Shown: piece by piece, positions 16,977 through 25,423 of the stretch | Layout of the letters: the number at the start of each line of letters is the position of its first letter | How positions within the stretch are numbered: position 1 is the stretch's first letter | Assembly (NCBI GenBank): GCA_018814045.1 | Contig: JAHJAR010000121.1 | Location: 1 to 46,020 of the forward strand | Length of the DNA stretch: 46,020 nucleotides | Direction: 5' to 3' | Source of the DNA: Planctomycetota bacterium | Lineage (GTDB): Bacteria; Planctomycetota; Phycisphaerae; UBA1845; Fen-1342 | Translations under genes and position numbers: made by a program | Notes under the pieces: generated by a model | Databases searched by the model: none | The model's input: only the letters and a program-made list of their open reading frames with translations | Told to the model about the DNA's origin: nothing

Positions 16977-18497
16977 ATGCAACAGATGCGCCTCGTCGCC
17001 CTGATCATGCTCGCGGCAGTGACAATCGGGTCGCTGGCCACCTCTGGGGGGTTTGCATGGTATCTCCGCAGTGCTTCGTACCGTACGTACTGCGCCGAGT
17101 ACTTGAGCGAGATGCTCGAGTTGCCGGCGGACATCGGGCGTGTGGTTCCCCGCTCCTGGAACTCGCGCGAGTTTGACGACGTTGCGGTCTGGTTACCCGA
17201 GCGCCGCGGACGGGCGATGTTTTGCCGTCGCGCGATCGTGCTGCAAACGCCGACGCCGGTAAACGCCGACGCCTATGATCTCGACCTGCTGGGGGGAACG
17301 TGTGAGATTTCGACGCGGACGTGGTTGCGGACCGACTACCGCGGGATGGTGGAATCCGGGTTGCGACCGCTGTTCGACCCGGCCGGGCCGCGGCGGGTGA
17401 CCTTTCGGGAGATGGAAATCTCGTTCGACCGGGCGGGCTTCCAGGCGACGCTCGAGAATGCGACCGGCGCGGTCTGGTTCGAGTCGCTCGAACTGGGCCG
17501 GGCCGCGGTTCAGTGCCAGAGCCTGAACGGCCACCGCGCGGCGAATCCGGTCTTCCTGAACCTAATCTTCTCGCCGCAGACAGAGGAAATACGCATCGAT
17601 GAGTTGGAATTGACCGTTCCGCGGTTGCCGCTCGCGATTCTGGGGTTGCAGGGTCTGGCGGGCTGGAACGTGCGCTCGGGCGAATTCGATGGTCGCCTGA
17701 CCTATAGAGAGTCCTATAACCTGCGCGAGCTGGCCGCCACCGGGCACTGCTTCGACCTGGTTTTGGCCGAGTGGACGGAAGGGCTGGGCAGTCGTCCGTG
17801 GCGCGGGCGGGCAGAAATCGAGCTGCGCGATTTGCGCTTGCGGAACGAGATGCCGGAACGGCTGCGCTTCGCAGGCGTGCTCGCCGAGGTTGTGCTTGGC
17901 GATATCCTGGAGCCATTCTGCCTGGGCGACATCGGCGGCGAGGTCACCCTGCGTGTCCGCGAGGCCGATCTGTCGCCCAACGGGATCGACCGGCTGATCG
18001 CCTCGGGGTACTGCAAGGGCGTCTCGCTGGACTTGCTGACCGAGGCTCTGGGGTGGGGACGCATGACCGGCAACCTGCGGATCTTGATCGACGATCTGAC
18101 GGTCGAGAGCAACCGCCTCACTTCGCTCGACGCGAAAATCATCGTCGATGAGGCCACCGAGCAGCCGCACTGGGTCGAAGGGACGCTGCTGAGCGAACTG
18201 CTCAGCCGCGCGCTGCACATCAAACTGCCGCCGTTCTTGCCGGAGCGCATCGAGTACACGCGTTTCGGTGTACGGCTGGACGTGCGCGACGAAGTGCTGC
18301 ATGTGTTCGGCACACACGGACCGCGCGAGAAGTCCATTCTCACGCTGCGGATAGCCGGGCAGGACTGGCCTGTCTCGGAGCCCGAGCGGGCATTCGATCT
18401 GGCGCCCTCGTTCGACCTGTTGCGCGCCCGTGCCAAGGAGCGCTTGCAGGGGCAGTTGCGGCGCCGCGCGGTCCCTGGCCGGGCCACAGCGGAGTAA
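16977..18497 (+). CDS. AsmA/TamB-like membrane-anchored protein
   Basis: The ATG at 16977 gives 506 residues; another in-frame ATG follows three codons later. One N-terminal membrane anchor (about 3-28) precedes a long periplasmic part made of repeated beta strands with patterns such as VTFREMEISFDRAGFQATLE, IRIDELELTVPRLP and WNVRSGEFDGRLTYRES. This is the style of AsmA-family and intermembrane lipid-transport bridge proteins. The strand periodicity, not a named motif, supports the call. The histidine kinase follows within a few bases, so the two are co-transcribed. No enzyme motif is visible. Confidence 0.6.
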   Translation: MQQMRLVALIMLAAVTIGSLATSGGFAWYLRSASYRTYCAEYLSEMLELPADIGRVVPRSWNSREFDDVAVWLPERRGRAMFCRRAIVLQTPTPVNADAYDLDLLGGTCEISTRTWLRTDYRGMVESGLRPLFDPAGPRRVTFREMEISFDRAGFQATLENATGAVWFESLELGRAAVQCQSLNGHRAANPVFLNLIFSPQTEEIRIDELELTVPRLPLAILGLQGLAGWNVRSGEFDGRLTYRESYNLRELAATGHCFDLVLAEWTEGLGSRPWRGRAEIELRDLRLRNEMPERLRFAGVLAEVVLGDILEPFCLGDIGGEVTLRVREADLSPNGIDRLIASGYCKGVSLDLLTEALGWGRMTGNLRILIDDLTVESNRLTSLDAKIIVDEATEQPHWVEGTLLSELLSRALHIKLPPFLPERIEYTRFGVRLDVRDEVLHVFGTHGPREKSILTLRIAGQDWPVSEPERAFDLAPSFDLLRARAKERLQGQLRRRAVPGRATAE

Positions 18498-18503
18498 TTG
18501 CCC

Positions 18504-19481
18504 GTGCGTACGGAAACCGAACGACGGCTGTTCGCGGTCAGCGTGGCTGGCGGCATCGCGCTGACGGTTCTGACGGCGGCCGTGATCGTGCGCACGTTGT
18601 CAGCCCCGTCAGCCGAGGCCGATCAGGCGGCTGGAGTTGGCGACGCGGGATGGCCGGCGATCTGGGGCGCGGCGTTGGCGACGGCGACGGTATGGGTAGC
18701 CGTCATCTGGCTGATGATCCGCATGCTGGCCCATCAGCGCGAGTTGCTGCGGGTGCAGCGCCGGTTCGTCGCCGACGTCAGCCACGAGTTGAAGACGCCC
18801 CTGGCCCTGATTCGAATGGCCGCCGAGACGCTCGGCGCCGGGCGGGTGCGCGAGGCGGCGCGCGTGCACGAGTACCACGAGACGATCGCGCGCGAGGCGG
18901 AACGGCTATCGATGCTGCTGGACAGCATTCTGGACTTCAGCCGCATCGAATCGGGCAAGCAGCACTACGCCTCGGAAGCTTGTGATCTGGGCGAGGTCGC
19001 GCGGCAGGCGTGGGCGCTGTTCGAGCCGCGCTTCGCGCAAGACGGTTTCGACGCCAGTGTCGATATCGCTCAGCAGTTGCCGCCGGTCCGCGGCGATCGG
19101 CAGGCGCTCGGGCAGGTGATCGTGAACCTGCTCCAGAACGCGCACCGCTACGCCGGCGAGGGCAAATACGTGCGGCTGGTCGTGGCGCAGGAAGGGCTGG
19201 TGGTGGTGATCAGCGTTGAGGATCATGGCATCGGCATGACGCAGTCACAACTCGAACAGTTGGGCGACAGCTTCTACCGCGCACCGGACGCACGTGTGCG
19301 GCGGACGCGGGGGACGGGGCTGGGACTGGCGATCGTGCACCACATTGTCACGGCGCACCACGGCAAGCTGGAGGTGCACTCGCGGCCGGGACAGGGGAGC
19401 AAGTTCACCGTCTGGCTGCCGGTCGAGGCGCGCAGTGTGGACAGTGCGATGGAGCTGGACCGGGGCCGAGAGCGTAACTGA
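18504..19481 (+). CDS. Membrane sensor histidine kinase
   Basis: The GTG at 18504 gives 325 residues; a TTG at 18498 directly after the upstream stop is an alternative. Two transmembrane helices (about 8-30 and 50-73) bracket a periplasmic loop of only about 20 residues, so the sensor may read the membrane itself. The HisKA domain has its phosphorylated His at 94 in VSHELKTPL. The ATPase domain shows the N box (VIVNLLQNAHRYA), the G1 motif (EDHGIGM) and G2 (GTGLGLAIVHHIV). No HAMP domain is seen, and no response regulator with a receiver domain is in the window. It is co-oriented with the AsmA-like gene, whose state it may monitor. Confidence 0.9.
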   Translation: MRTETERRLFAVSVAGGIALTVLTAAVIVRTLSAPSAEADQAAGVGDAGWPAIWGAALATATVWVAVIWLMIRMLAHQRELLRVQRRFVADVSHELKTPLALIRMAAETLGAGRVREAARVHEYHETIAREAERLSMLLDSILDFSRIESGKQHYASEACDLGEVARQAWALFEPRFAQDGFDASVDIAQQLPPVRGDRQALGQVIVNLLQNAHRYAGEGKYVRLVVAQEGLVVVISVEDHGIGMTQSQLEQLGDSFYRAPDARVRRTRGTGLGLAIVHHIVTAHHGKLEVHSRPGQGSKFTVWLPVEARSVDSAMELDRGRERN

Positions 19482-19515
19482 GCTGCCCGTGTGGGCGGGA
19501 TGATCTGACCGAGTA

Positions 19516-20607
19516 TCACACTGACTGTTCGGTACGGCGGACGCACAAGCGGGCGGCCATCTGGCGCAGGACGTGGACCGAGACGCCGAGTTGGCGCGCG
19601 GCCTTGCCGTAGTTCCAGCCGTTTTCAAACAGCGCCCGGGCCAGCATCAGGCGCTGGGCGTAGGCCAGGGAGGTAGCTGATTCGCCGGCTTCGGGCGGGA
19701 CGTACCCGCGTCTCACCTCGAGAGAGAGGAAGCGCTCGCTGATTGGTTCTCCCTGGGTCAGTAACAGCGCCCGCTCTACCTCTGATTGCAGTTGGCGCAC
19801 GTTGCCAGGCCAGTGATAGGCAATAAGCAGGGCCAGAGCCTCGTCCGTGAAGCCCGATTGCCGACAGCGATTGCGCCGCGCGGTAGCTTCGAGCAGGTGT
19901 CGGGCCAGAGCGGCGATGTCCTCGCGCCGCTCGCGTAGCGGGGGGACGTGGATGGGGAAGACGTTCAGACGGTAGAATAGGTCTTCGCGAAACTGCCCGC
20001 GGCGCGCCTCTTTCAGCAGGTCCCGGTGTGTGGACGCGATGATGCGCACGTCCGCTTCTTGTGAGAACGTCGCGCCGAGACGGCTGAAGCGGCGTTCTTG
20101 GATGACGCGCAGCAGCTTCGCCTGCGCGGGCGGGGGGATGTCCCCGACTTCATCCAGCAGCAGCGTACCGGCGTGGGCGCGTTCGAAAAGGCCGGCCCGG
20201 GGATTGGTGGCGCCGGTAAAGGCGCCGCGCACGTGGCCGAACAGCTCGCTTTCGAGCAGGGTCTCCGGGCAAGCGGCGCAATTGCACGCCACCAACGGCT
20301 GATCCCGGCGCGGGCTGAGGCCGTGCACATAGCGAGCGATCAGTTCCTTGCCGGTGCCGGTCTCGCCGGTGATCAGCACCGTGGCGCGCGTGGGCGCGAC
20401 ACGAACACACAGATCGAGTACGCGGCGCAGTGCGCGACTGCCGCCGACGAGGCTGGAGCGCGATCCAAGCTGGATGGGCGGATCAGCCACAACTGGACTC
20501 GCTGTAACGCGGCGCCGTTCGGCTGGCGGTCTGCCGCGCGCTGCTACTCGCTGGCCGGAAAGCAGTAGTGTGCTGCGCCCGCGCTGGTTTGTCCAGCCAG
20601 CCGACAT
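19516..20607 (-). CDS. Sigma-54-dependent transcriptional activator without receiver domain
   Basis: The ATG at 20607 yields 363 residues. A short unstructured N-terminus precedes an AAA+ domain with Walker A (GETGTGKE), the GAFTGA loop that contacts sigma-54, Walker B (GTLLLDEVGDIP) and the arginine-finger segment FREDLFYRLNVFPIHVPPL. A Fis-type HTH lies at the C-terminus (RALFENGWNYGKAARQLGVS). There is no receiver, GAF or PAS domain, so it resembles PspF, which is controlled by a partner protein. It begins about 20 bp after the LolD-type ATPase gene and has no good ribosome-binding site, so translation is likely coupled. It converges on the histidine-kinase gene. Confidence 0.88.
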   Translation of the reverse strand: MSAGWTNQRGRSTLLLSGQRVAARGRPPAERRRVTASPVVADPPIQLGSRSSLVGGSRALRRVLDLCVRVAPTRATVLITGETGTGKELIARYVHGLSPRRDQPLVACNCAACPETLLESELFGHVRGAFTGATNPRAGLFERAHAGTLLLDEVGDIPPPAQAKLLRVIQERRFSRLGATFSQEADVRIIASTHRDLLKEARRGQFREDLFYRLNVFPIHVPPLRERREDIAALARHLLEATARRNRCRQSGFTDEALALLIAYHWPGNVRQLQSEVERALLLTQGEPISERFLSLEVRRGYVPPEAGESATSLAYAQRLMLARALFENGWNYGKAARQLGVSVHVLRQMAARLCVRRTEQSV

Positions 20608-20629
20608 GCGAGTGAGCGCCGGCGCTGCG

Positions 20630-21376
20630 TCAGGCGGCGTGTAGGTTGCCGTCCTCCAGCAGCAAGATGCGGTCGGCGTACGCGGCGACGCTGGGATCGT
20701 GCGTAACCATGACGATCGTCTGGCCGCCGTCGTGGAGGCCCTTGAGAAGTGACATGATGTTCGCGCCGGCCTCGGCGTCGAGGTTGCCCGTCGGCTCGTC
20801 AGCGAAGAGCACGCGCGGTTTGTGAACCAGCGCACGGGCGATGGCGAGACGCTGTCGCTCGCCGCCGGAGAGTTCGCGCGGGCGGTGCTTGATGCGCTCG
20901 CCCAGTCCCACGCGCTCGATGATGCTGAGAGCGTCGGTCCGGGCGGCATGCCGCTTTGAGCGCCACCATTCCCAAACCGAGCTGTCGATCATGCGCGCGA
21001 TGAGCACGTTCTCCAGCACATTCAACTCGGGCAGGAGATAGTAGAACTGAAACACGAAGCCGAACTGCGTGCGGCGCAGGTGGATGCGATGGCGTTCGGC
21101 GGCGGAGAGTATGTCGGTGATGCCGGTGCGCAGGCGCCGCTGACCGGGGGGCGCGAAGATCTCCTGGCCGCGGAACAGAACGTTACCCTCCTGGGGCACA
21201 TCCAGCGCGCCGAGAATGTGCAACAACGTGCTCTTACCGCTGCCGGACTTGCCCATGATGGCAACCAGCTCCCCGTCGGCCATACGCAGATCGCAACCGC
21301 GGAGCACGCGCAGCCCGGCCCGCCCCATGACGTAGGTCTTATGGATAGCGCTGGCCACGAGCAGGGGGTCATTCAT
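20630..21376 (-). CDS. lolD: LolD/MacB-type ABC transporter ATP-binding protein
   Basis: The ATG at 21376 overlaps the end of the permease gene by eight bases and gives 248 residues. Motifs are Walker A (GKSGSGKSTLLHILG), a Q-loop region (FVFQFYYLLPELNVLENV), the ABC signature (LSGGERQRLAIARALVHKP), Walker B (VLFADEPTGNLD) and the H-loop (IVMVTHDPS). The DEPTGNLD form marks the LolD/FtsE/MacB group. An insertion of about 30 residues lies between the A-loop region and the Q-loop (about 70-98). The pair probably drives lipoprotein release from the inner membrane, though a MacB-like role cannot be excluded. Confidence 0.85.
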   Translation of the reverse strand: MNDPLLVASAIHKTYVMGRAGLRVLRGCDLRMADGELVAIMGKSGSGKSTLLHILGALDVPQEGNVLFRGQEIFAPPGQRRLRTGITDILSAAERHRIHLRRTQFGFVFQFYYLLPELNVLENVLIARMIDSSVWEWWRSKRHAARTDALSIIERVGLGERIKHRPRELSGGERQRLAIARALVHKPRVLFADEPTGNLDAEAGANIMSLLKGLHDGGQTIVMVTHDPSVAAYADRILLLEDGNLHAA

Positions 21377-22976
21377 ACCGCAGAGCCTCCACCGGCTGCA
21401 TCCCACCGGCGCGCCACGCCGCCGCGAATGCACCCAGCGTGGAGGCGATGACGGCGAAGACGATGACGACGACCATGTCGAAGGAGCGCACGGTGCTGGG
21501 AATCTCGTCGAAGGAGTAGACTGAGCGATCCCACACCTGCCAGGCCGGGTTCACATAGACCAGGAAGTCCTGGATTTCGTTGATATAGACGACGAAGTAG
21601 TAGCCGGCGACCGTGCCCAGGGCGCTGCCGACGATGCCGACCGCGGCCCCATAGATGAGGAACACGCACGCCACGCCCGCCGACGAACCTCCGATGCTCT
21701 TGATGATGCCGATGTCACGCGTCTTCTGGAGCACAATCATGTAGAGGATGCACAGGATCAGAGCGACGGCCACCAGCGAGATGATGCCGAAGAGAATCGT
21801 CACCAGTTGGCGCTCTTTCTCGACCGGGGCGATGATGTGGGCCTGCGACTGCTCCCAGGTCAGGACCGTGATGCGCTCGATCAGGCGCCGCTCGCCCGGG
21901 TCCAGCTTGAAACGCGGGTCAGCCAGGAAAGCGCGGTAGTGCTCCCGCAGGCGCTGGGCGATCGCGCGCGGGGCGACACCGTCGGCGATCTTGACCTGGA
22001 TCTGTGAGCAGCGCGCGGGCACGGTGCCGATCGTGCGGCCCGTCTCGTCGACGCGCTCCGCCTCGTCCATGAGCAGCAGCTTCTGGAGCAGGCTGAAGTC
22101 GCAGTATACGTGCTGCGAGTCGATCTCGTAGATCCCCGTCCGCGAGTCGTCCACGTAGCGAAACTGCTGCTTGACCGGCGTCTCGAACGTGGCCGCATCG
22201 GTAATCGGGACCAGCGTAAGCGTCAACAGGCAACCGCGCGGGTAACCGGGGAAACGCTCGTAGCGCCCGTCGGGCAGCCGCTTGGCGATGATGTCGCGGC
22301 CAATGATCACGCCCGGGTAGGGCTCACCCACGTAACCGGGCGTGCGGGCCTCGTCGTTGAAGTCGTAGATGCCGGGGATCGGCGGGAGTCCCTCCTCACG
22401 CAGGATGACGTTGAGCTCGGTCTCCGCGCTGTCCTCGTCCGGTATGCCGGCGGCGCGCGACTGCGCCAGCGCCCGGGCCAGCGGCTCGGGCAAAGAGAGC
22501 CGCGGCACGGGGTCGCCGCCGGGCGTCGCGAGCACGCCCAGAACCGGCTTCTGTTGTTCGCCGAGGTTGGTGGAGCCGGGGTAGTGTTGTTCGTAGTAGA
22601 GGCTCTGCTTGAAAGCGTTGACGTCGTAGACATCCTTGAGCCGCAGGCCAACGATGCGGACCGTCCCGGTCTGCATCGTCTCGCGAAAGCGAATGATGCC
22701 GTAGGAGTAGAGCACCGGCGCAGCCTTGACGATCTCCGGCCACGCGCTGATCTCGTCGATGAACTCCTGATAGAGCGGGAAGCCGGAATAGGACTGGTTG
22801 TCGACGATGATGTCGCCCAGCAGCCCGCGGGCCTTGCTCTTGAGGTTGTCGAGGAACCCGCCCATGACCGACATGACGATCAGCACCATGGCGGTGCAGA
22901 GCATGACGGCGGCGATCGCGAAATAGGCGATGCGACGCTTGTAGAGATAGCGGAGTGTCAGGAAGAGCTTGTACAC
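21369..22976 (-). CDS. LolC/LolE-type ABC transporter permease (FtsX domain)
   Basis: The start is a GTG at 22976. The 535-residue protein has one N-terminal TM helix (about 13-38), a large periplasmic domain (about 45-395), and three C-terminal TM helices in a FtsX domain (about 400-535) with GIIKSIGGSSAGVACVFLIYG. That topology fits LolC/E and MacB. The periplasmic domain is larger than in E. coli LolC (399 residues total), and one permease serves here, so it probably works as a homodimer. It overlaps the ATPase gene by eight bases. The substrate, presumably outer-membrane lipoprotein, is inferred from the family. Confidence 0.85.
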   Translation of the reverse strand: MYKLFLTLRYLYKRRIAYFAIAAVMLCTAMVLIVMSVMGGFLDNLKSKARGLLGDIIVDNQSYSGFPLYQEFIDEISAWPEIVKAAPVLYSYGIIRFRETMQTGTVRIVGLRLKDVYDVNAFKQSLYYEQHYPGSTNLGEQQKPVLGVLATPGGDPVPRLSLPEPLARALAQSRAAGIPDEDSAETELNVILREEGLPPIPGIYDFNDEARTPGYVGEPYPGVIIGRDIIAKRLPDGRYERFPGYPRGCLLTLTLVPITDAATFETPVKQQFRYVDDSRTGIYEIDSQHVYCDFSLLQKLLLMDEAERVDETGRTIGTVPARCSQIQVKIADGVAPRAIAQRLREHYRAFLADPRFKLDPGERRLIERITVLTWEQSQAHIIAPVEKERQLVTILFGIISLVAVALILCILYMIVLQKTRDIGIIKSIGGSSAGVACVFLIYGAAVGIVGSALGTVAGYYFVVYINEIQDFLVYVNPAWQVWDRSVYSFDEIPSTVRSFDMVVVIVFAVIASTLGAFAAAWRAGGMQPVEALRYE

Positions 22977-23075
22977 GTGCTCGCTGGTTCAGGGTTCCGG
23001 GGGTGGGTGGCCGTCGTCATTGTCCGCAGGACTCCGCCATCCGGCGCGGGCTGTAGCCGCCGGGCTTCTTGTTCA

Positions 23076-23114
23076 GCCCCACCCACAAACGGTGGGGCAC
23101 CCGCTTGTACAAGC
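23076..23114. repeat. Double hairpin, REP-like
   Basis: GCCCCACC at 23076-23083 pairs with GGTGGGGC at 23091-23098 across a seven-base loop, and the palindrome GCTTGTACAAGC follows at 23103-23114. The unit lies in the 275-bp gap between the LolC-type start and the next lipoprotein gene. No T-tract follows on either strand, so it resembles an interspersed palindromic repeat more than a terminator. Confidence 0.55.
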
Positions 23115-23251
23115 CAGATCGATACCGGTCGGGCGAGTGGTGCCAAGGTCCGCATCAGGGGGCAAGGTAACAGAAGTTGGGGGCGACGCCTACCCTGCCA
23201 GCGCTGCGGTTGCGCACTGTCCAGCGCGCGTACGCGCCGGCGGCACCGGGC

Positions 23252-24109
23252 CTAGTTCTTCTCCGGGCCTTGGTCGCGGGCGTGCAGCTCGGTGGCGCCG
23301 GTGACGGCCGCGGCATAGCCCTCGACTTCTCCGAGGACGCGCTGGCGGTACTCGTCGGCGAGATCCTGTCGCTGCTTCGGGCTCAGCCCGGTATCGGCGT
23401 ACAACCAAAACTCAAACAGGGTCATGTCACGAACCCGGGCCAGCATGTCCACCGTCCGCGCCTCGACGATGGCGATCAGCGGGGCCAGCAACACCCGGGC
23501 CACCGGACCGACGTTGTGCGTCTTACATGCCGCGATGACCAGACGGTGGGTGCTGTCGCGCAAGCAGCTTCGCGTAGGCAGGATCAGGACCGAATCGGCC
23601 TCCGCCAGGATCTCCTCCGGTGCCCGCACGACTTCGCGCAGGCAGCGCGCATCGCAAGCCAGGGGCATACTTGACACAAACGTGCTCAGATCCGCACCGG
23701 TCGCGGCCGCGGCCGAGTGGACACCGATTTTGGCGGCTTGGAGCTTCTCGGCTACCTCGTCCTGGGCGCCGGTTGCCTCGCGCGCCACGGCGACCCGCAG
23801 TGTGGCCTCGAACAGTGCCAGCGCATCGCCGCCCGGCAGCGTTTCGCCCTGGTCGCGGACGATGATGACTGGACGAGTGGCCGGCGCAGCGACCATGCTG
23901 GCGTACTCGCGGGCCGTGCGGGCCACGGCGCGATCCAGTTCACCGGCGCCTACGCCATCCCCGGCATAGATGCACGCGTTCGGCGTTGTATACAGCGTGC
24001 GGCCCTCCCAGACGCGCGGCCAACCAACCGGGTCGTCCAGTAGGCGTGCCGGGGCACAACCCGCCAGGACCACAAGCAGGGCGGCGCCGACCAGAGGCTT
24101 CAGGTACAT
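23252..24109 (-). CDS. Uncharacterised lipoprotein
   Basis: The ATG at 24109 has AGGAGG seven bases upstream, giving 285 residues; the longer upstream frame is spurious. The N-terminus MYLKPLVGAALLVVLAGC is a textbook lipoprotein signal with acylation at Cys18. The mature part is mostly helical and Ala/Arg-rich, with several Cys (ACDARCLREVV, RSCLRDS, ACKTH) that could form disulfides. No family is recognised. It lies between the LolC-type gene and a divergent membrane-protein gene, and is probably transcribed alone. Confidence 0.75.
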   Translation of the reverse strand: MYLKPLVGAALLVVLAGCAPARLLDDPVGWPRVWEGRTLYTTPNACIYAGDGVGAGELDRAVARTAREYASMVAAPATRPVIIVRDQGETLPGGDALALFEATLRVAVAREATGAQDEVAEKLQAAKIGVHSAAAATGADLSTFVSSMPLACDARCLREVVRAPEEILAEADSVLILPTRSCLRDSTHRLVIAACKTHNVGPVARVLLAPLIAIVEARTVDMLARVRDMTLFEFWLYADTGLSPKQRQDLADEYRQRVLGEVEGYAAAVTGATELHARDQGPEKN

Positions 24110-24405
24110 GCCTTCCTCCTGCTGCCGCGTGCGACAGGCAAGCGCGTGACGCGCGGCAGGATTTGTCCGCAGGATTGGACCCCAACCAGCGCTAAAAGTG
24201 AGGCAGCCGACAAATCCGGACAACCGGCATAATCCCTTCGCCCCGGCGGTGCGGCAACTGTGTCCACCGTCGGAACGCGGCCACGCCGTCGAAGTGGGTC
24301 CGCGCATCGCGCGCATGCTGGCGGTATGATGGGCAGCGCGTCCGAGGAATGCGGACACGGGATCGTCGGCCAGGCCGTCTTCACTCGCCGGCGTTTGAGA
24401 CCAGA

Positions 24406-25368
24406 ATGAACGAGAACGTCACCACCCGCCCTGCGCCGCACGTAGTCTGCGTCCCGCCGCCGGATGGACCCGGGCTGCCAATCGAGCGCGTCCGCGGCCC
24501 GCTCGTCGCGTGTCTGATCGGTGGCGGGTTGTGCTTTATGCTGGTCGTGGGCGGGGGAGGCACAGTGTGGCAATGGCTGCTGATCATGGCGGTGATATAC
24601 GTCGGCGTTGCCATCGTAGTGGTCGTGCACCGGGCGCTGGTGAACAGGGCCTACCGCGTACAGCAGCAGACCTTCCGCGAAAAACGCGGCAACGACCGTT
24701 CCGATCCGCTCATCGCCGCCTTATGCCAGGCCTGGCCGACACCCGATCGCGTGCCGACGATCGATGCTGTGCGCGCCGCCCTGCGCGCGGCCCCCGGCGC
24801 AGACACCACGGAGCGGGCCTGGATCGTCTGCTTCGGCGAGGCCGACGTACCCGAGGTCGGTGCGCTGCATTTTGAACCAGAGATCGTCACCCCCACCGGG
24901 GCCGTCTGGCGGCAGCTCATCTGGCTGGCCATCGCCGGTGTACCGGCCACGTGGTGCCTGCTGGACGTGCTGCACCTGCTGCCGGGCTGGATACCACCCA
25001 CGCGCAGCTTCATCGGGTGTTTCGCGTATTTCCTCACCGCCGGGATTATGGCGCTGGCGATATGGGTATGGCGGGGGATGATCCGGCCCACGTACCTGCG
25101 CCTGGCGCCGGGCATCATCCAGGTGCTGCAATACCGCTTCCGGGCCGACAAGCCGACCATCCGCAGCTATCCGATGGAACCCGGGACCCTGGCGGTCTTC
25201 ACGCGTATCCGCAAGAGGCAGATCCTGGCCCTGAGCCGCAGCGAACAGAGCGACACGCTTGCATTCTCGCAAATGCGACACACTCAGTTGCGCGTCGATC
25301 AGACTTGGCGGGCCCTGCTGTCCAGCGCCTCGACGCCACCGCTGAGCACCGACGAGTTGCTCGGCTAG
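24406..25368 (+). CDS. Uncharacterised multi-pass membrane protein
   Basis: The ATG at 24406 gives 320 residues. Hydrophobic segments lie at about 32-80 (probably two helices), 165-190 and 200-225. They flank a soluble loop at about 85-160 that contains RAAPGADTTERAWIVCFGEADVPE. After the last helix comes a soluble domain beginning YLRLAPGIIQVLQYRF, whose strand pattern recalls a PH-like domain. The function is not known. A TATGAT at 24325-24330 could be its -10 box. The gene ends about 55 bp before murG and may be co-transcribed with it. Confidence 0.72.
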   Translation: MNENVTTRPAPHVVCVPPPDGPGLPIERVRGPLVACLIGGGLCFMLVVGGGGTVWQWLLIMAVIYVGVAIVVVVHRALVNRAYRVQQQTFREKRGNDRSDPLIAALCQAWPTPDRVPTIDAVRAALRAAPGADTTERAWIVCFGEADVPEVGALHFEPEIVTPTGAVWRQLIWLAIAGVPATWCLLDVLHLLPGWIPPTRSFIGCFAYFLTAGIMALAIWVWRGMIRPTYLRLAPGIIQVLQYRFRADKPTIRSYPMEPGTLAVFTRIRKRQILALSRSEQSDTLAFSQMRHTQLRVDQTWRALLSSASTPPLSTDELLG

Positions 25369-25423
25369 AGCCGATTCAGCGCGGATCGCGTATGATCCCC
25401 GTCATCCTGCAAACGAGGTGACG

